Of a stretch of DNA of 64,000 bases, positions 45,146 through 55,000 are shown piece after piece. The notes under the pieces were generated by a model. The model worked only from the letters and a program-made list of their open reading frames with translations. It ran no database searches and was not told where the DNA came from. Numbering within the stretch: the stretch's first letter is position 1; every line of letters begins with the position of its first letter. The position numbers and the translations under genes were made by a program. The stretch lies in assembly GCA_028714735.1 (NCBI GenBank), contig JAQTLU010000012.1, positions 492 to 64,491 of the forward strand. The letters are read 5' to 3'. Origin of the DNA: Gallionellaceae bacterium (GTDB lineage Bacteria; Pseudomonadota; Gammaproteobacteria; Burkholderiales; Thiobacillaceae).

Positions 45146-45966
45146 TGGCCGACGACGACCTGCAACGGCAGCTTGCCCAGACCCTTTCCCAGCGGCGCGC
45201 CTACGGCAAGTTCCGCGGCTTCGTCACCGACAACAGTGACCCGCAGCGGCTGGCGCGGGTGAAGCTGTCGGTGCCGGCCCTGCTCGGCGAGGCGGTGACC
45301 GGCTGGGCCCTGCCCTGCCTGCCCTGCGGCGGCCTGGCCAACCAGGGCCTGTTCTGCGTGCCCGGGATCGGCGCCCAGGTCTGGGTCGAGTTCGAGGGCG
45401 GCAACCTCGACTTCCCGATCTGGACCGGCACCTTCTGGCAGCAGACCGGCGACCTGCCGACCGAGGCCCAGGACCCGCCCACCACCCAGGTCCTGCGCAC
45501 CGGCAAGGGCCATGTCTTCCTGCTCGAGGACAAGGACGACGCCGAGGAGGTCAAGCTGCTCCACTCGACCGGCGCCGTGCTCGACCTGGACAAGGACGGC
45601 AACGTCGAACTGGCCGACAACAACGGTGACAAGCTGACCCTGGACGCGACCAACGGCCAGGTCGTCCTGGAGGACAGCAACGGCAACACCCTCACCCTGT
45701 CCAGCCAGGGCGCCACCCTGGAGGACAGCAACGGCAACAAGATCGAGATGACCGCCGCCGGGGTCAAGGTCAGCAGCAGCGCGATGGTCACCCTGGAAGG
45801 CAGCCAGGTCATGCTGGGCGGCGCCGGCGGCGAGCCGGTGATCAAGGGCACCAGCTTCCTCACCCTGTTCGCCACCCACATCCATCCCACCGCCATGGGT
45901 CCCTCCGGACCGCCCATCCCGCAGGGCGAGATGAGCAGCCTGTCCACCAAGGTCATGAGCGCATAA
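45145..45966 (+). CDS. eCIS spike protein, gpV/gp5-type, with terminal HxH
   Basis: The 273-residue protein has an N-terminal OB-fold (about residues 20-100, FRGFVTDNSDPQRLARVKL and GIGAQVWVEFEGGNLDFPIW), then a repeated beta-helix needle (recurrent EDSNGN units) and a His-x-His at 245-247 (ATHIHPTAM) before a Pro-rich end. In P2/phi92 spikes an HxH at the tip binds iron and sharpens the point; I infer the same here. No separate PAAR gene is present, so this protein probably forms the whole tip. Confidence 0.88.
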   Translation: MADDDLQRQLAQTLSQRRAYGKFRGFVTDNSDPQRLARVKLSVPALLGEAVTGWALPCLPCGGLANQGLFCVPGIGAQVWVEFEGGNLDFPIWTGTFWQQTGDLPTEAQDPPTTQVLRTGKGHVFLLEDKDDAEEVKLLHSTGAVLDLDKDGNVELADNNGDKLTLDATNGQVVLEDSNGNTLTLSSQGATLEDSNGNKIEMTAAGVKVSSSAMVTLEGSQVMLGGAGGEPVIKGTSFLTLFATHIHPTAMGPSGPPIPQGEMSSLSTKVMSA

Positions 45967-45975
45967 GGAGCCCGG

Positions 45976-46362
45976 ATGGCACGCCGACTGGTCGACCCTC
46001 CCTACCTCGCCTTCCCGTTCCGAATGGGCGCGGACGCAGCCGTCCTGGCCAGCCGCTCCGAGCACATCCGCGGCCAGATCGAGCAGGTCCTGTTCACCCT
46101 GCCCGGCGAACGGGTGTTCCGGCCCGAGTTCGGCGCCGGGGTGAAGGCCCTGGTGTTCGAGCCCAACGACACCCCGCTCTGGCAGATCACCAGGCGCCGC
46201 CTGCTCGCCTCCCTGGCCGAGGCCCTGCAGGGCGAGGTCGATCCGAAGAGCATCGAGGTGACGGTAAGCGGCGACGACGCCAGCCTGACCATCGCCATCG
46301 CCTACACCCTGGCCGCGGTGGGCTACCGCGAAAGCCAGCTGTTCGAACTGGGAGGCCACTGA
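45976..46362 (+). CDS. eCIS baseplate wedge protein gpW/gp25 family
   Basis: The 128-residue protein has the gp25 pattern: YLAFPFRMG at the start, the HIRGQIEQVLFTLPGERVFRPEFGAG core with conserved Glu and Arg, then LVFEPNDTPLWQI. gp25-like proteins bind the sheath base and trigger contraction. AAGGAG precedes the ATG. The stop overlaps the start of the first J-type gene by one base. Confidence 0.93.
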   Translation: MARRLVDPPYLAFPFRMGADAAVLASRSEHIRGQIEQVLFTLPGERVFRPEFGAGVKALVFEPNDTPLWQITRRRLLASLAEALQGEVDPKSIEVTVSGDDASLTIAIAYTLAAVGYRESQLFELGGH

Positions 46363-47561
46363 TGGCCAGCGACCCCGTACCCGACCTGCTGTTCGACGGC
46401 CACTGCCCCGATTGCGGCCGGCGCCAGGTCGACCTGCCGGACATCCTGCCGGCAGTCGGCGACGACTTCGACTGGGATCAGCGCGACTACGACGGCTTCC
46501 GCCTGTTCATGCTCCAGGAACTGGCCGCGCGCTTCCCGGAACGGCGGCGCTGGACCCCGGCCGACGTCGAGGTCGCCCTGGTCGAGGTGCTCGCCTTCGC
46601 CCTCGACCAGCTCTCCGACAGCCTGGACCGCGCCGCCGCCGAAACCTATCTGGAGACCGCGCGGCGGCCGGAGTCCCTGCGCCGGCTGCTCAAGCTGGTC
46701 GGCTACGACGTCCTCGGCCTGGCCAGGAACCTGAAGCAGCCGCCCTTCGACGTCACCCCGCCGGACGCCGATCCGGCCCGGAACATCGTGCGCTTCGACA
46801 ACTGGTGGCTGGACCATCCGGAAAAGATGGACCAGGCCCGCCTGGACGGCCCGCGCGCCATCCACGACCAGCACCGCATGGTCACCCTGGACGACTTCGA
46901 AAACCGCCTGGAGGAACATCCCCTGGCCCTGCGCGCCCATGCCTGGGAACGCTGGGACGGCGCCTGGTCGACCGTGCACGTGGCGGTGATTCCCTGGCAG
47001 CGCCTGGGCCTCGACCAGGACGGCGTCTACAGCGACGACATCTGGGCCGCGACCGAGGCCTTCCACGGCGGCCACGGCTTCGCCGGCGCGCCCCTGTACC
47101 TGCCCGCGCGCGGCGACCAGCCCAGCGTGCGCGCCGTGCTCTATCCCTATCTGGAGGCCTACCGCATGGTCGGCCAGGAAGTGGTGCTGGAAGAGGCGGT
47201 CGAGGTCGGCATCCAGATGGTGCTGTCGATCCAGGTCGATGCCGACTACTTCCAGTCCGAGGTCCGCCACGCCGTCGAACGCAGCCTGGGCACCGGCCCG
47301 GGCGGTTTCTTCGAGCCCGGCCGGCTGCGCTTCGGCGAGGACCTCTGGGCGAGCGACATCTACCAGGACCTGATGGCCCTGGACGGCGTCGACAACGTCT
47401 GCCTGAACCGCTTCAAGCGCCTGGGCGACCGCTTCCCGGACCAGGCCGCCGGCGGCCGCATCGCCCTGGAGGGCCTGGAAGTGGCCATCTGCGACAACGA
47501 CCCGGCCCGGCCCGAGCGGGGCTTCTTCACCCTGATGCTGCGCGGCGGGAGGAAAGGATGA
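46362..47561 (+). CDS. eCIS baseplate J-like wedge protein 1 (Afp11-like)
   Basis: The 399-residue protein is a gp6/J-type wedge, with the helical N-terminal SLRRLLKLVGYD region of putative baseplate assembly proteins and a C-terminal gp6-like part (DIYQDLMALDGVDNVCLNRFK). It starts with a Cys pair Cys15/Cys18 (HCPDCG), a small zinc knuckle not usual in phage J proteins. The next gene overlaps its stop by four bases. With the second J gene it should form the ring around the hub. Confidence 0.85.
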   Translation: MASDPVPDLLFDGHCPDCGRRQVDLPDILPAVGDDFDWDQRDYDGFRLFMLQELAARFPERRRWTPADVEVALVEVLAFALDQLSDSLDRAAAETYLETARRPESLRRLLKLVGYDVLGLARNLKQPPFDVTPPDADPARNIVRFDNWWLDHPEKMDQARLDGPRAIHDQHRMVTLDDFENRLEEHPLALRAHAWERWDGAWSTVHVAVIPWQRLGLDQDGVYSDDIWAATEAFHGGHGFAGAPLYLPARGDQPSVRAVLYPYLEAYRMVGQEVVLEEAVEVGIQMVLSIQVDADYFQSEVRHAVERSLGTGPGGFFEPGRLRFGEDLWASDIYQDLMALDGVDNVCLNRFKRLGDRFPDQAAGGRIALEGLEVAICDNDPARPERGFFTLMLRGGRKG

Positions 47562-50473
47562 CCGACCTGACCCGCTGGAACCGTGCCGGGCTTGCCCGCT
47601 TCGAATACCTGGACGGCAATGCCGCGGTGTTCCTGGAACGCCTGCGCGCCGGCCTGGCCGCGCAATTCCCGGGCTGGAGCCAGGCGCAGGCGAACGTACC
47701 CGCCGGCGAGAGCGAGGAGGCCAGGAAGGCCCGCCTGGAGGCGCTCTACGGCGCCGACCCGGACGACATGCTGTGGCAGCTCACGCGCCAGTTCGCCCGT
47801 TCCTGCCATGTCCTCGGCGGCCATCTCGACGCCTATGCCAACGAGGCCTGCCTGGGCACCGCCAGCCAGTGGGAGAACCTGCGCCGGCTGGTGGCGCTGC
47901 TCGACTACGCGCCGCGTCCGCCGGCCTCGGCCAGCACCCCGCTGGCCCTGTTCCTCAAGGCCGGCCAGCGCGGCACCGTGGCCGCCGGCCTGCAGTTGAA
48001 GTACAGCCCGGCCAAGGGTGCGCCGCTGGTGTTCGAGACCCTGGCCGACCTGACGGCCGACAGTGCCTGCAACACCCTGTACGCCCGCGACCACCTGCGC
48101 AACCCCCTCGCCCTGGCCGGCCACACCCTGGTGCTCGACGAAGCCCTCGACAAGCTGAAGAGCGGCGAACCGCTGGTGCTGGAGGACGAGCGCGACGGCC
48201 AGCTGTCGGCCCACCTGGTGCAGGGCATCATCCTGGCCGGGGACCGCACCACGGTGACCCTGGCGCCGGCCATCCCGGCCGGCTTCGCCGCGGGCTGGAC
48301 CGTCGTGCACTGCCTGGCCAAGGAGAAGCTCGCCCCCCTGGGCCCCGCCACCACCGGCGTCGAGACAGTCGGCCACAGCCTGCAGCTGGCGGTGCCGGCC
48401 GACGGCCTGGCGGCCGGCGACATCGTGGTGATCCGCTCCGAGGACGACAAGCCCTACTACCGCCGGATCAAGTCGGTGCACGACGACCGCCTGGTGTTCT
48501 ACCGCGACATCGGCCAGCTCACCCTCGACGGCGCCACGGCGGCGCGCCCGGTCACGGTGCCGCTGTCCGACCTGGCCAACCCGCCCAACCGGCGGGTGAT
48601 CAACGCCGACGGCACGGTGGTCGACGTGGTCTACGCGGCCGGCGACTGGACCCGCCTGGCCGGCCTGTGGCTGGCCGACATCCGCAAGGTCGGCGGGCGC
48701 GAATACCTGCCCGCCTATCGCTGCCTGCATGCCAAGTACGTGCCGGTGACCAAGGACAACGCCCTGGTCGCCGCCGACGAGCGGCCCGGCTACACCGCCC
48801 TGACCCTGACCTGGCACAAGGACACCGACGGCATAGCGGGCGGACCCGACCTGCGCCTGAACAACCCGCAGGCCCTGCTGGCGCCGCCGCCCACCGCCGG
48901 CCCCTGGATCGTCGACCGCTTCCTCAACAAGAGCGCGGACGGCCGCCTGGTCAAGGGCCTGGTCACCGGCCTGAGCAAGCAGACCGCGGCCGGCGACCTC
49001 GCGGTGCTGGTCAAGGGCAACCAGATGGCCTGGGCCCGGCTCGGCACGGTGGCCCTGGACATGGAACACGAAGAGGCCACCCTGACCGCCGCGCCCTCCT
49101 GGCAGGACCGCGGCGGCGGCCCCTATTTCCTGGGCGGCAGCCGGGTATACGGCCATTTCACCCACTCGGCCCGCGCGCTCGGCTGGCAGGCCAACGCCAC
49201 CGCCCTGGCGGGCAAGCGCATCGTCACCGAGACCCTGCCGGCCGGACTCAAGAGCGGCCGCGCCGTCATCGTCGACAACGGCACGGCGGTGCTGGAAACC
49301 CGCCTGGCCGGCCTCGACCCGGCCGGGGTCTGGCTGGACCTCGCCGATCCCCTGCCGGCCGGGACCAGCGCCGGCAACCTGAAGCTCTACGCCAACGTGG
49401 TGCAGGCCGGCCACGGCGAGGCCCGGCCGCAGCGCGTCCTCGGCAGCGGCGACGGCACCCTGGCCAACCAGCATTTCACCCTCGAGGTCGGCGACCTCGC
49501 CTTCGTCGCCGACGCCGGAATGGGCGCCGGCGTGCGCGCCGCGATCGAGGTTGCGGTCGCCGGCGAGACCTGGACCCAGGTGTCCAGCCTGAAGGACTCC
49601 GGCCCCAGCGACGCCCATTACCAGGTGCGCGTCGACCAGGACGGCAACGCCGACCTCCAGTTCGGCGACGGCCGCCACGGCCGCCGCCTGCCCAGCGGCG
49701 GCAACAACGTCCGGGCCGGCCTGCGCCAGGGCGCCGGCGCAGCCGGCAACATCTCCGCCGGCAGCCTGGCCAAGCTGGCCAAGCCGCACCCGCTCATCGA
49801 CAGCGTCGCCCAGCCCATCGGCGCGAGCGGCGGCGCCGACCGCGAGGGCAACGCCGACCTGCGCGACAACGCCCCGGCCACCCTGCTGGCCCTGGACCGC
49901 GCCGTCTCCCTGGAGGACTACGCCCAGCTGGCGCGCGGCCACGCCAGCGTCTGGCAGGCACGCGCCTTCCGCCGGCCACCCGGCCTCGGCCAGCGCGAAC
50001 GCCTGGAGGTGGTGGTCATGGCGGCCGGCGGCGGCACCCTGTCCGACGCGCTCAAGCAGGACCTGCGCGACTACCTGGTGGTGCGCGGCCAGCCCGGCAT
50101 GGTCATCACCGTCAGCGACTACGTCCGCCTCGGCTTCCGTCTCACGGTCACCATCCGGGTGCGCACCGCCGCCTATGACAGCCAGACCGTGAAGGACGCC
50201 GTGCTGGCCGCGCTCGCGGCCGCCTTCTCCGAGCGGGTCCGCGAGCTCGGCCAGGCCCTCTATCGCGGCGACATCTACAAGGTGGTCGACGGCGTCGCCG
50301 GGGTGGAGAACAGCGATTGCGCCATCCTGCTCGATCCGCCGCCGTCCGGCGCCGCCCCGGCCCGGGCGGTCGAGACCGGCGGCAGGCTGCTGGTCGCCCA
50401 GCCGGCCGCCAGCCAGTGCCTGGTGTTCAACGCCACCGGCTTCGCCGCCGTGGTCGAGGAGTACGGACTATGA
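47558..50473 (+). CDS. eCIS baseplate J-like wedge protein 2 (Afp12-like)
   Basis: The 971-residue protein belongs to the large putative baseplate assembly family. It opens with helices like those of J1 (ASQWENLRRLVALLDYAPRP), has a long beta-rich insertion (about residues 150-700), and ends with the J/gp47 signature (ALDRAVSLEDYAQLARGHASV, then GDIYKVVDGVAGVENSDCAI). I chose the ATG at 47558 by its GGAGGAAAGG site and overlap with J1; a longer frame upstream is the J1 region read in a different frame. It contacts the J1 and gpI-like proteins in the wedge. Confidence 0.88.
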   Translation: MTDLTRWNRAGLARFEYLDGNAAVFLERLRAGLAAQFPGWSQAQANVPAGESEEARKARLEALYGADPDDMLWQLTRQFARSCHVLGGHLDAYANEACLGTASQWENLRRLVALLDYAPRPPASASTPLALFLKAGQRGTVAAGLQLKYSPAKGAPLVFETLADLTADSACNTLYARDHLRNPLALAGHTLVLDEALDKLKSGEPLVLEDERDGQLSAHLVQGIILAGDRTTVTLAPAIPAGFAAGWTVVHCLAKEKLAPLGPATTGVETVGHSLQLAVPADGLAAGDIVVIRSEDDKPYYRRIKSVHDDRLVFYRDIGQLTLDGATAARPVTVPLSDLANPPNRRVINADGTVVDVVYAAGDWTRLAGLWLADIRKVGGREYLPAYRCLHAKYVPVTKDNALVAADERPGYTALTLTWHKDTDGIAGGPDLRLNNPQALLAPPPTAGPWIVDRFLNKSADGRLVKGLVTGLSKQTAAGDLAVLVKGNQMAWARLGTVALDMEHEEATLTAAPSWQDRGGGPYFLGGSRVYGHFTHSARALGWQANATALAGKRIVTETLPAGLKSGRAVIVDNGTAVLETRLAGLDPAGVWLDLADPLPAGTSAGNLKLYANVVQAGHGEARPQRVLGSGDGTLANQHFTLEVGDLAFVADAGMGAGVRAAIEVAVAGETWTQVSSLKDSGPSDAHYQVRVDQDGNADLQFGDGRHGRRLPSGGNNVRAGLRQGAGAAGNISAGSLAKLAKPHPLIDSVAQPIGASGGADREGNADLRDNAPATLLALDRAVSLEDYAQLARGHASVWQARAFRRPPGLGQRERLEVVVMAAGGGTLSDALKQDLRDYLVVRGQPGMVITVSDYVRLGFRLTVTIRVRTAAYDSQTVKDAVLAALAAAFSERVRELGQALYRGDIYKVVDGVAGVENSDCAILLDPPPSGAAPARAVETGGRLLVAQPAASQCLVFNATGFAAVVEEYGL

Positions 50474-52086
50474 CCCCCAACTACGGCGAACTGCTCAGGC
50501 AATGGCTGCCCGCGGTCTGGCGCGAGCGCGACCAGACCGGCGACCTCGGCAAGCTGCTCGGGGTCTACGGCGAGCTGCTCGACGCCCTCCAAGCCACCAT
50601 CGAGCAACGCCTGTACGACAACTTCCCGGACCGGGACGGCGACGGCCGCCATTGCCAGGACTGGCTGCTACCCTATTTCGCCCAACTGCTCGACGTGCGC
50701 CTGGTGTCGCCCGACCAGGCCGGACGCCGGGCCGAACTGGCCGACGCCGTGGCCTGGCGCCAGCGCAAGGGCACCCGGGTCAGCATCGAGGCCATCGCCG
50801 AGGCGGTCGGCCAGTTCGAGGTGGAGATCCAGGAGGGCTGGAAACGGGTCGCCATCACCCCGCGCGTCGACCGCGCCCTGCTGCCCGAGGCGGCCTACGG
50901 CGAGCCCGGGATCGCCCTGGATGCCACCCCAGCAATGCGAGCTCGCCATCCCGGCCTGCCCGCCGCGAGCCTGGACCTGCGCACCTGTTCGCGCGCAGTG
51001 CAGTGCGATGCCGGCAATTCCGGCGCCCACGAGACCCACTTCGGCGGCCAGGCGGTCACCTGGCGCCAGGTCAACCGTCACGGCGTGCCCTGCAAACCGG
51101 ACAGCTTCCAGGACGTGTCCCGGCGCACCGTCGACCTGCGCACGCCGGACTGGCGCCGCGGCCTCTACCACCCGCGCCGGGTGATTCTCTACCTGCCGCC
51201 GCCGGAAGGCCTGTGTTCGGCACAGGCGCCGTCCGTGCAATGGAGCGCGGTGGCCGGCCTGGACACCCTGGACGGCGAGCACCTGCGCATCCGCACCGGC
51301 ACCACGGTCTGGAACGGCATCAGCCTGCCCATGATCACCTACACCGGCCTGGCCGACGTCCCGGTCCGGATGCGCGGCGTGGTCGAGTTCGCCGCCGCTG
51401 CCGTATACCGGTTCGAGAACCTGTGGCTGGACAACAAGGTGACGATCAGCCAGGGCGCCGCCCGCCTGGTCAACTGCGCGGCGCGCCAGCTGCACGTCAG
51501 CACCGCCGAACGCGATGTCCCGGTGATCGAGGCGCGTGCCTGCCTGTTCAAGAAGGTCGAGGCCGCGCGCGGCCTGGTCCGCCTGGAATACGCCACCGTG
51601 CTGGCCACCCTGCTGGCCGAGCGCCTGGAGGCGAGCGACTCGATCCTGGTCCCGGCCCTGCACAAGGACATCCTCGACGACGACGTGCCGGGCGCCGGCT
51701 GCATCCGCTACAGCCGCCTGTTCCATATCCCGCCCGCGCCCGACCCGGTCGATCCCGACCTGGTCAACGATCCGGTCTGGGTCGCCCAGGGCAAGCGCTC
51801 CGCCCTGCGCTGCTACGCCGGCACCTGCACCACCGAGCCGCCGCTGTTCTGGAGCGACCACTTCGGCGAACCCGGCTGCGGCGTCCTCCACCCGGACTGC
51901 GCGCCGGTGTTCCAGGCCGGCGCCGAGGACGGCGGCGAACTGGGCGCCTGCCACGACTACCGCTACGTGCTGCGCCAGCGCGCGGTGCTCGACAAGTTGC
52001 AAGAATTCCTGCCGGTGGGCATGGCGGTTGTGCTGGTCGCCGACCGCAGCCTCGCCTGCGCGCCACCGCGCACCACGAAGACCTAA
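50470..52086 (+). CDS. eCIS tail protein gpI-like, Cys-rich (Afp13-region)
   Basis: The 538-residue protein starts with a phage tail protein I-like domain (about residues 1-120: LLRQWLPAVWRERDQ, GELLDALQATIEQRLYDNFP, QDWLLPYFAQLLDVRLVS) that joins wedge to fibres. The rest is beta-helix-like and contains 14 Cys, several in tight pairs (RCYAGTC, GCGVLHPDC), uncommon in a cytosol-assembled tail protein. The start overlaps the J2 stop (ATGA). It likely forms or holds the fibre attachment; host specificity is not readable. Confidence 0.75.
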   Translation: MTPNYGELLRQWLPAVWRERDQTGDLGKLLGVYGELLDALQATIEQRLYDNFPDRDGDGRHCQDWLLPYFAQLLDVRLVSPDQAGRRAELADAVAWRQRKGTRVSIEAIAEAVGQFEVEIQEGWKRVAITPRVDRALLPEAAYGEPGIALDATPAMRARHPGLPAASLDLRTCSRAVQCDAGNSGAHETHFGGQAVTWRQVNRHGVPCKPDSFQDVSRRTVDLRTPDWRRGLYHPRRVILYLPPPEGLCSAQAPSVQWSAVAGLDTLDGEHLRIRTGTTVWNGISLPMITYTGLADVPVRMRGVVEFAAAAVYRFENLWLDNKVTISQGAARLVNCAARQLHVSTAERDVPVIEARACLFKKVEAARGLVRLEYATVLATLLAERLEASDSILVPALHKDILDDDVPGAGCIRYSRLFHIPPAPDPVDPDLVNDPVWVAQGKRSALRCYAGTCTTEPPLFWSDHFGEPGCGVLHPDCAPVFQAGAEDGGELGACHDYRYVLRQRAVLDKLQEFLPVGMAVVLVADRSLACAPPRTTKT

Positions 52087-52097
52087 CGGGGACAGTC

Positions 52098-55000
52098 ATG
52101 AAGAGCCAAATCTCGCGCGATTCCTTCCAGCCCGGGCAGCACTATTCCGGGGTCTATCTGCAGCAGGGCCGCATGATCCTGGACGCCGACTGGAACGAAC
52201 TGACCGACATCCAGAAGGCCGGCCTGGTGGCCGCCCTGCGCGACGCCATCTCGGGCACCCTGGTGCAGGACGGCGGCATCCCCGGCGGCGCGCCGCGCGT
52301 AGGCGGCCTGGCCATCGTCGCCGTGCCGGACGGTTCCGCCAACATCCGCATCCAGCCGGGTGCGCTCTACGTCGACGGCGTGCCGGCCCGCCTGGACGGC
52401 AAGGACGTGCTGGAGATCGACCAGCAGCCCGACTACCCGATCGTCGCCGACTACGGCGGCCAGAACCTGAACCTGTACGCCGACGTCTGGGAACGCACGG
52501 TCACCGCCCTGGAACGCGCCGACCTGATGGACGCCGCCCTGCACGGCGCCGACACCGCCACCCGCAGCCAGACCCTGCTGCAGGTCAAGTGGTGCAGCGA
52601 CACCCTGGACCCGCTCGACGAAGACAAGAATCCGGCCATCGGCAACGCCCCGCTCACCCTGATGCTGCGCCTGATCGCCAGCGGCGGCGACGCCTGCGAC
52701 CCCTGCGCCAGCCAGGTCAAGGTCGACGAACGGCTGGGCAACTACCTGTTCCGGGTCGAGGTGCACGACTACGACCCGGCCACCCAGTGGCTCACCCTCA
52801 AGTGGTCGCGCGACAACGGCGCCGAGGCCTGCGCGGTGGCGGCGATGCCGAACGGCTTCAACCAGGGCGACTGGGTCTGGGAATATTTCGACGACGACAC
52901 CGAACGCCTGCTCGGCAACCACTTCGCCAGCAACCCGAAGAAGCTGCGCGGCCTGATCAAGGAGACCTGCATCACCCCGATCGGGGCCAACGAGGCGAAG
53001 CAGTATTGCCGGCAGTGGGACGGCTACCTCAAGATCAAGCTGGACAGCGGCAGCCTGAGCGGGCGCGACCGCGGCGTGGCCCTGGCCACCGGGCCGGCGG
53101 CCAGCCAGGCACATGGCCGGGTCGACCTGACCGGCGGGCTGCTCAGGATCAACCTGGAACTGATGGAACTGAGCCTCGCCACCACCGGCAAGCGCTTCGT
53201 GCCCGGCGACTACTGGCTGGCCGAGGTACGCGAGGCCGCGGACACCAGCGGCGACACCGTGCTGGCCGCCGCCCCGCCGCGCGGCGTGCGCCACCATTAC
53301 CTGTACCTGGGCGCGCTGGCCGTCAACAAGAAGCTGGCCAAGGAGGACGACGCCTTTGCCCGGCGCATGGCCTTCCCGCCCCTGACCGACATCACCGCCG
53401 ACAAGGTCGGTTTCGACAACAAGTGCACCGGCCTCTACGCCAGCGCCCGCAACGTCCAGCAGGCGCTCGACTACCTGTGCGCCATCGACGCCTCGGACAT
53501 CGCCTACACGCTGCCCGCCTGCACCGGCAACACCCTCCGCGACCTGCTCAAGGCCACGTTGGACCCGAACAGCGACAACCGGCTCACGGTCAAGGACGCC
53601 CTCGACAACCTGCTCTGCCAACTCGATGCCGGCCACCTGCCCTACACGGTGCCGGCCTGCGCTGGCGGGCCCTCGGTGCGCGACGGCCTGGGCTTGGCGG
53701 CCGGCGCCAGCCAGGTCGGCCCGGTGCTCGACAAGCTGCTGTGCGGGTTCAACGCCAGCCATCTGCCGATCAAGAAACCGGACGCCAGCCTGTGCAGCGA
53801 CCTCCAGTCCGCCAGCGTGGTCACCGTGCAGGATGCCCTCCGGGCGCTGTGCGAAAAATCCGGCGGCTGTGCCGTGACCGTCACCTCGCCCGAACACCTC
53901 GGCCTGCTGCTGCAGGAATTCGCCCAGTCCAGCACGGCCACCGACCTGTGGCTCTGCCTCAAGTCCGGCACCTACCCGCTCGGCACCCTGCCGGCCATCG
54001 CCGACAAGCGCAGCCTGCGCATCAGCGGCGAGGGTTCGGAGTCGGTATCGGTCACTTTCGCGGGCGCCACGCTGGCCATCGAGGCCGACGAGGTGATCCT
54101 GGAAAACCTGTCGCTCGCCTTCTCGACCGGCAGCGGCCAGTTGGCGATCCAGGCCGCGGTAGCGCAGACGCGGGGGTGCCGGTTCGCGCGCACCAGCAAC
54201 GGCGCCAACGGTCCCGCGATGATCAGCATCGCCGGCCAGGGCAGTGCCGCCTGCCGCATGGCCTGGCACGACAACACGCTGTACGCCCAGATCAAGAGTT
54301 CCAGCCTGACCGACGGCAGCCAGTGGGCCGGCGTCGACGTGGTCGGCAATGCCAGGCTCAGCAAGGCGCTGCTCAACCTCGGCAAGCCCGAACTGCTCGC
54401 CGACAAGGTCGCCTATGACGAGGCCTTGATCGCGGTGGCGCGCCAGATCGTCGTGCTGCCCAAGGCCGACCGCGCCACATGGAAGACCAAGCTCGATCAG
54501 GTCGCGACGCCGCGCGCCGCCGCACGGGCGCCCAAGGCCGGCACGGCAGCGCTGTCCGAGGTGCTGGCCGCCGACAAGCTGACCGTCACCGAGGCCGCGG
54601 CCGCGGTCGAGGACCTGATCGCGCAATGGGTCACCTACGCCCCCGACTGGGCGTTGCGCCTGGAGACCGCCAAGGTCGGCGGCCTCCTGTCGGATAACGC
54701 GGTCGACGGCTGGCTGCTGCTCGGCAACGGCGTCGCCGGCTACCGCAACCCCGATGCGGGCGTCGACGGCACCACCCTGGCCGGCAACACGGTCAAGGCC
54801 GGCGGCGAGGACCTGCATATCGAGAACAACCAGCTGGCGGCGATCAAGGCCAACCTGGCGACCGGCTCGGTCAACGCCGGCCGCGCCCTGACCAAGCAGG
54901 CCAGCGGCTACGCCCGGCTATTCCTGGTCGGCAACAGCCTGGCCGAGACCCGGAACGCCGTGGTGACGGCCAGCTTCGTCGGCCAGGGCAATACCTGGTA

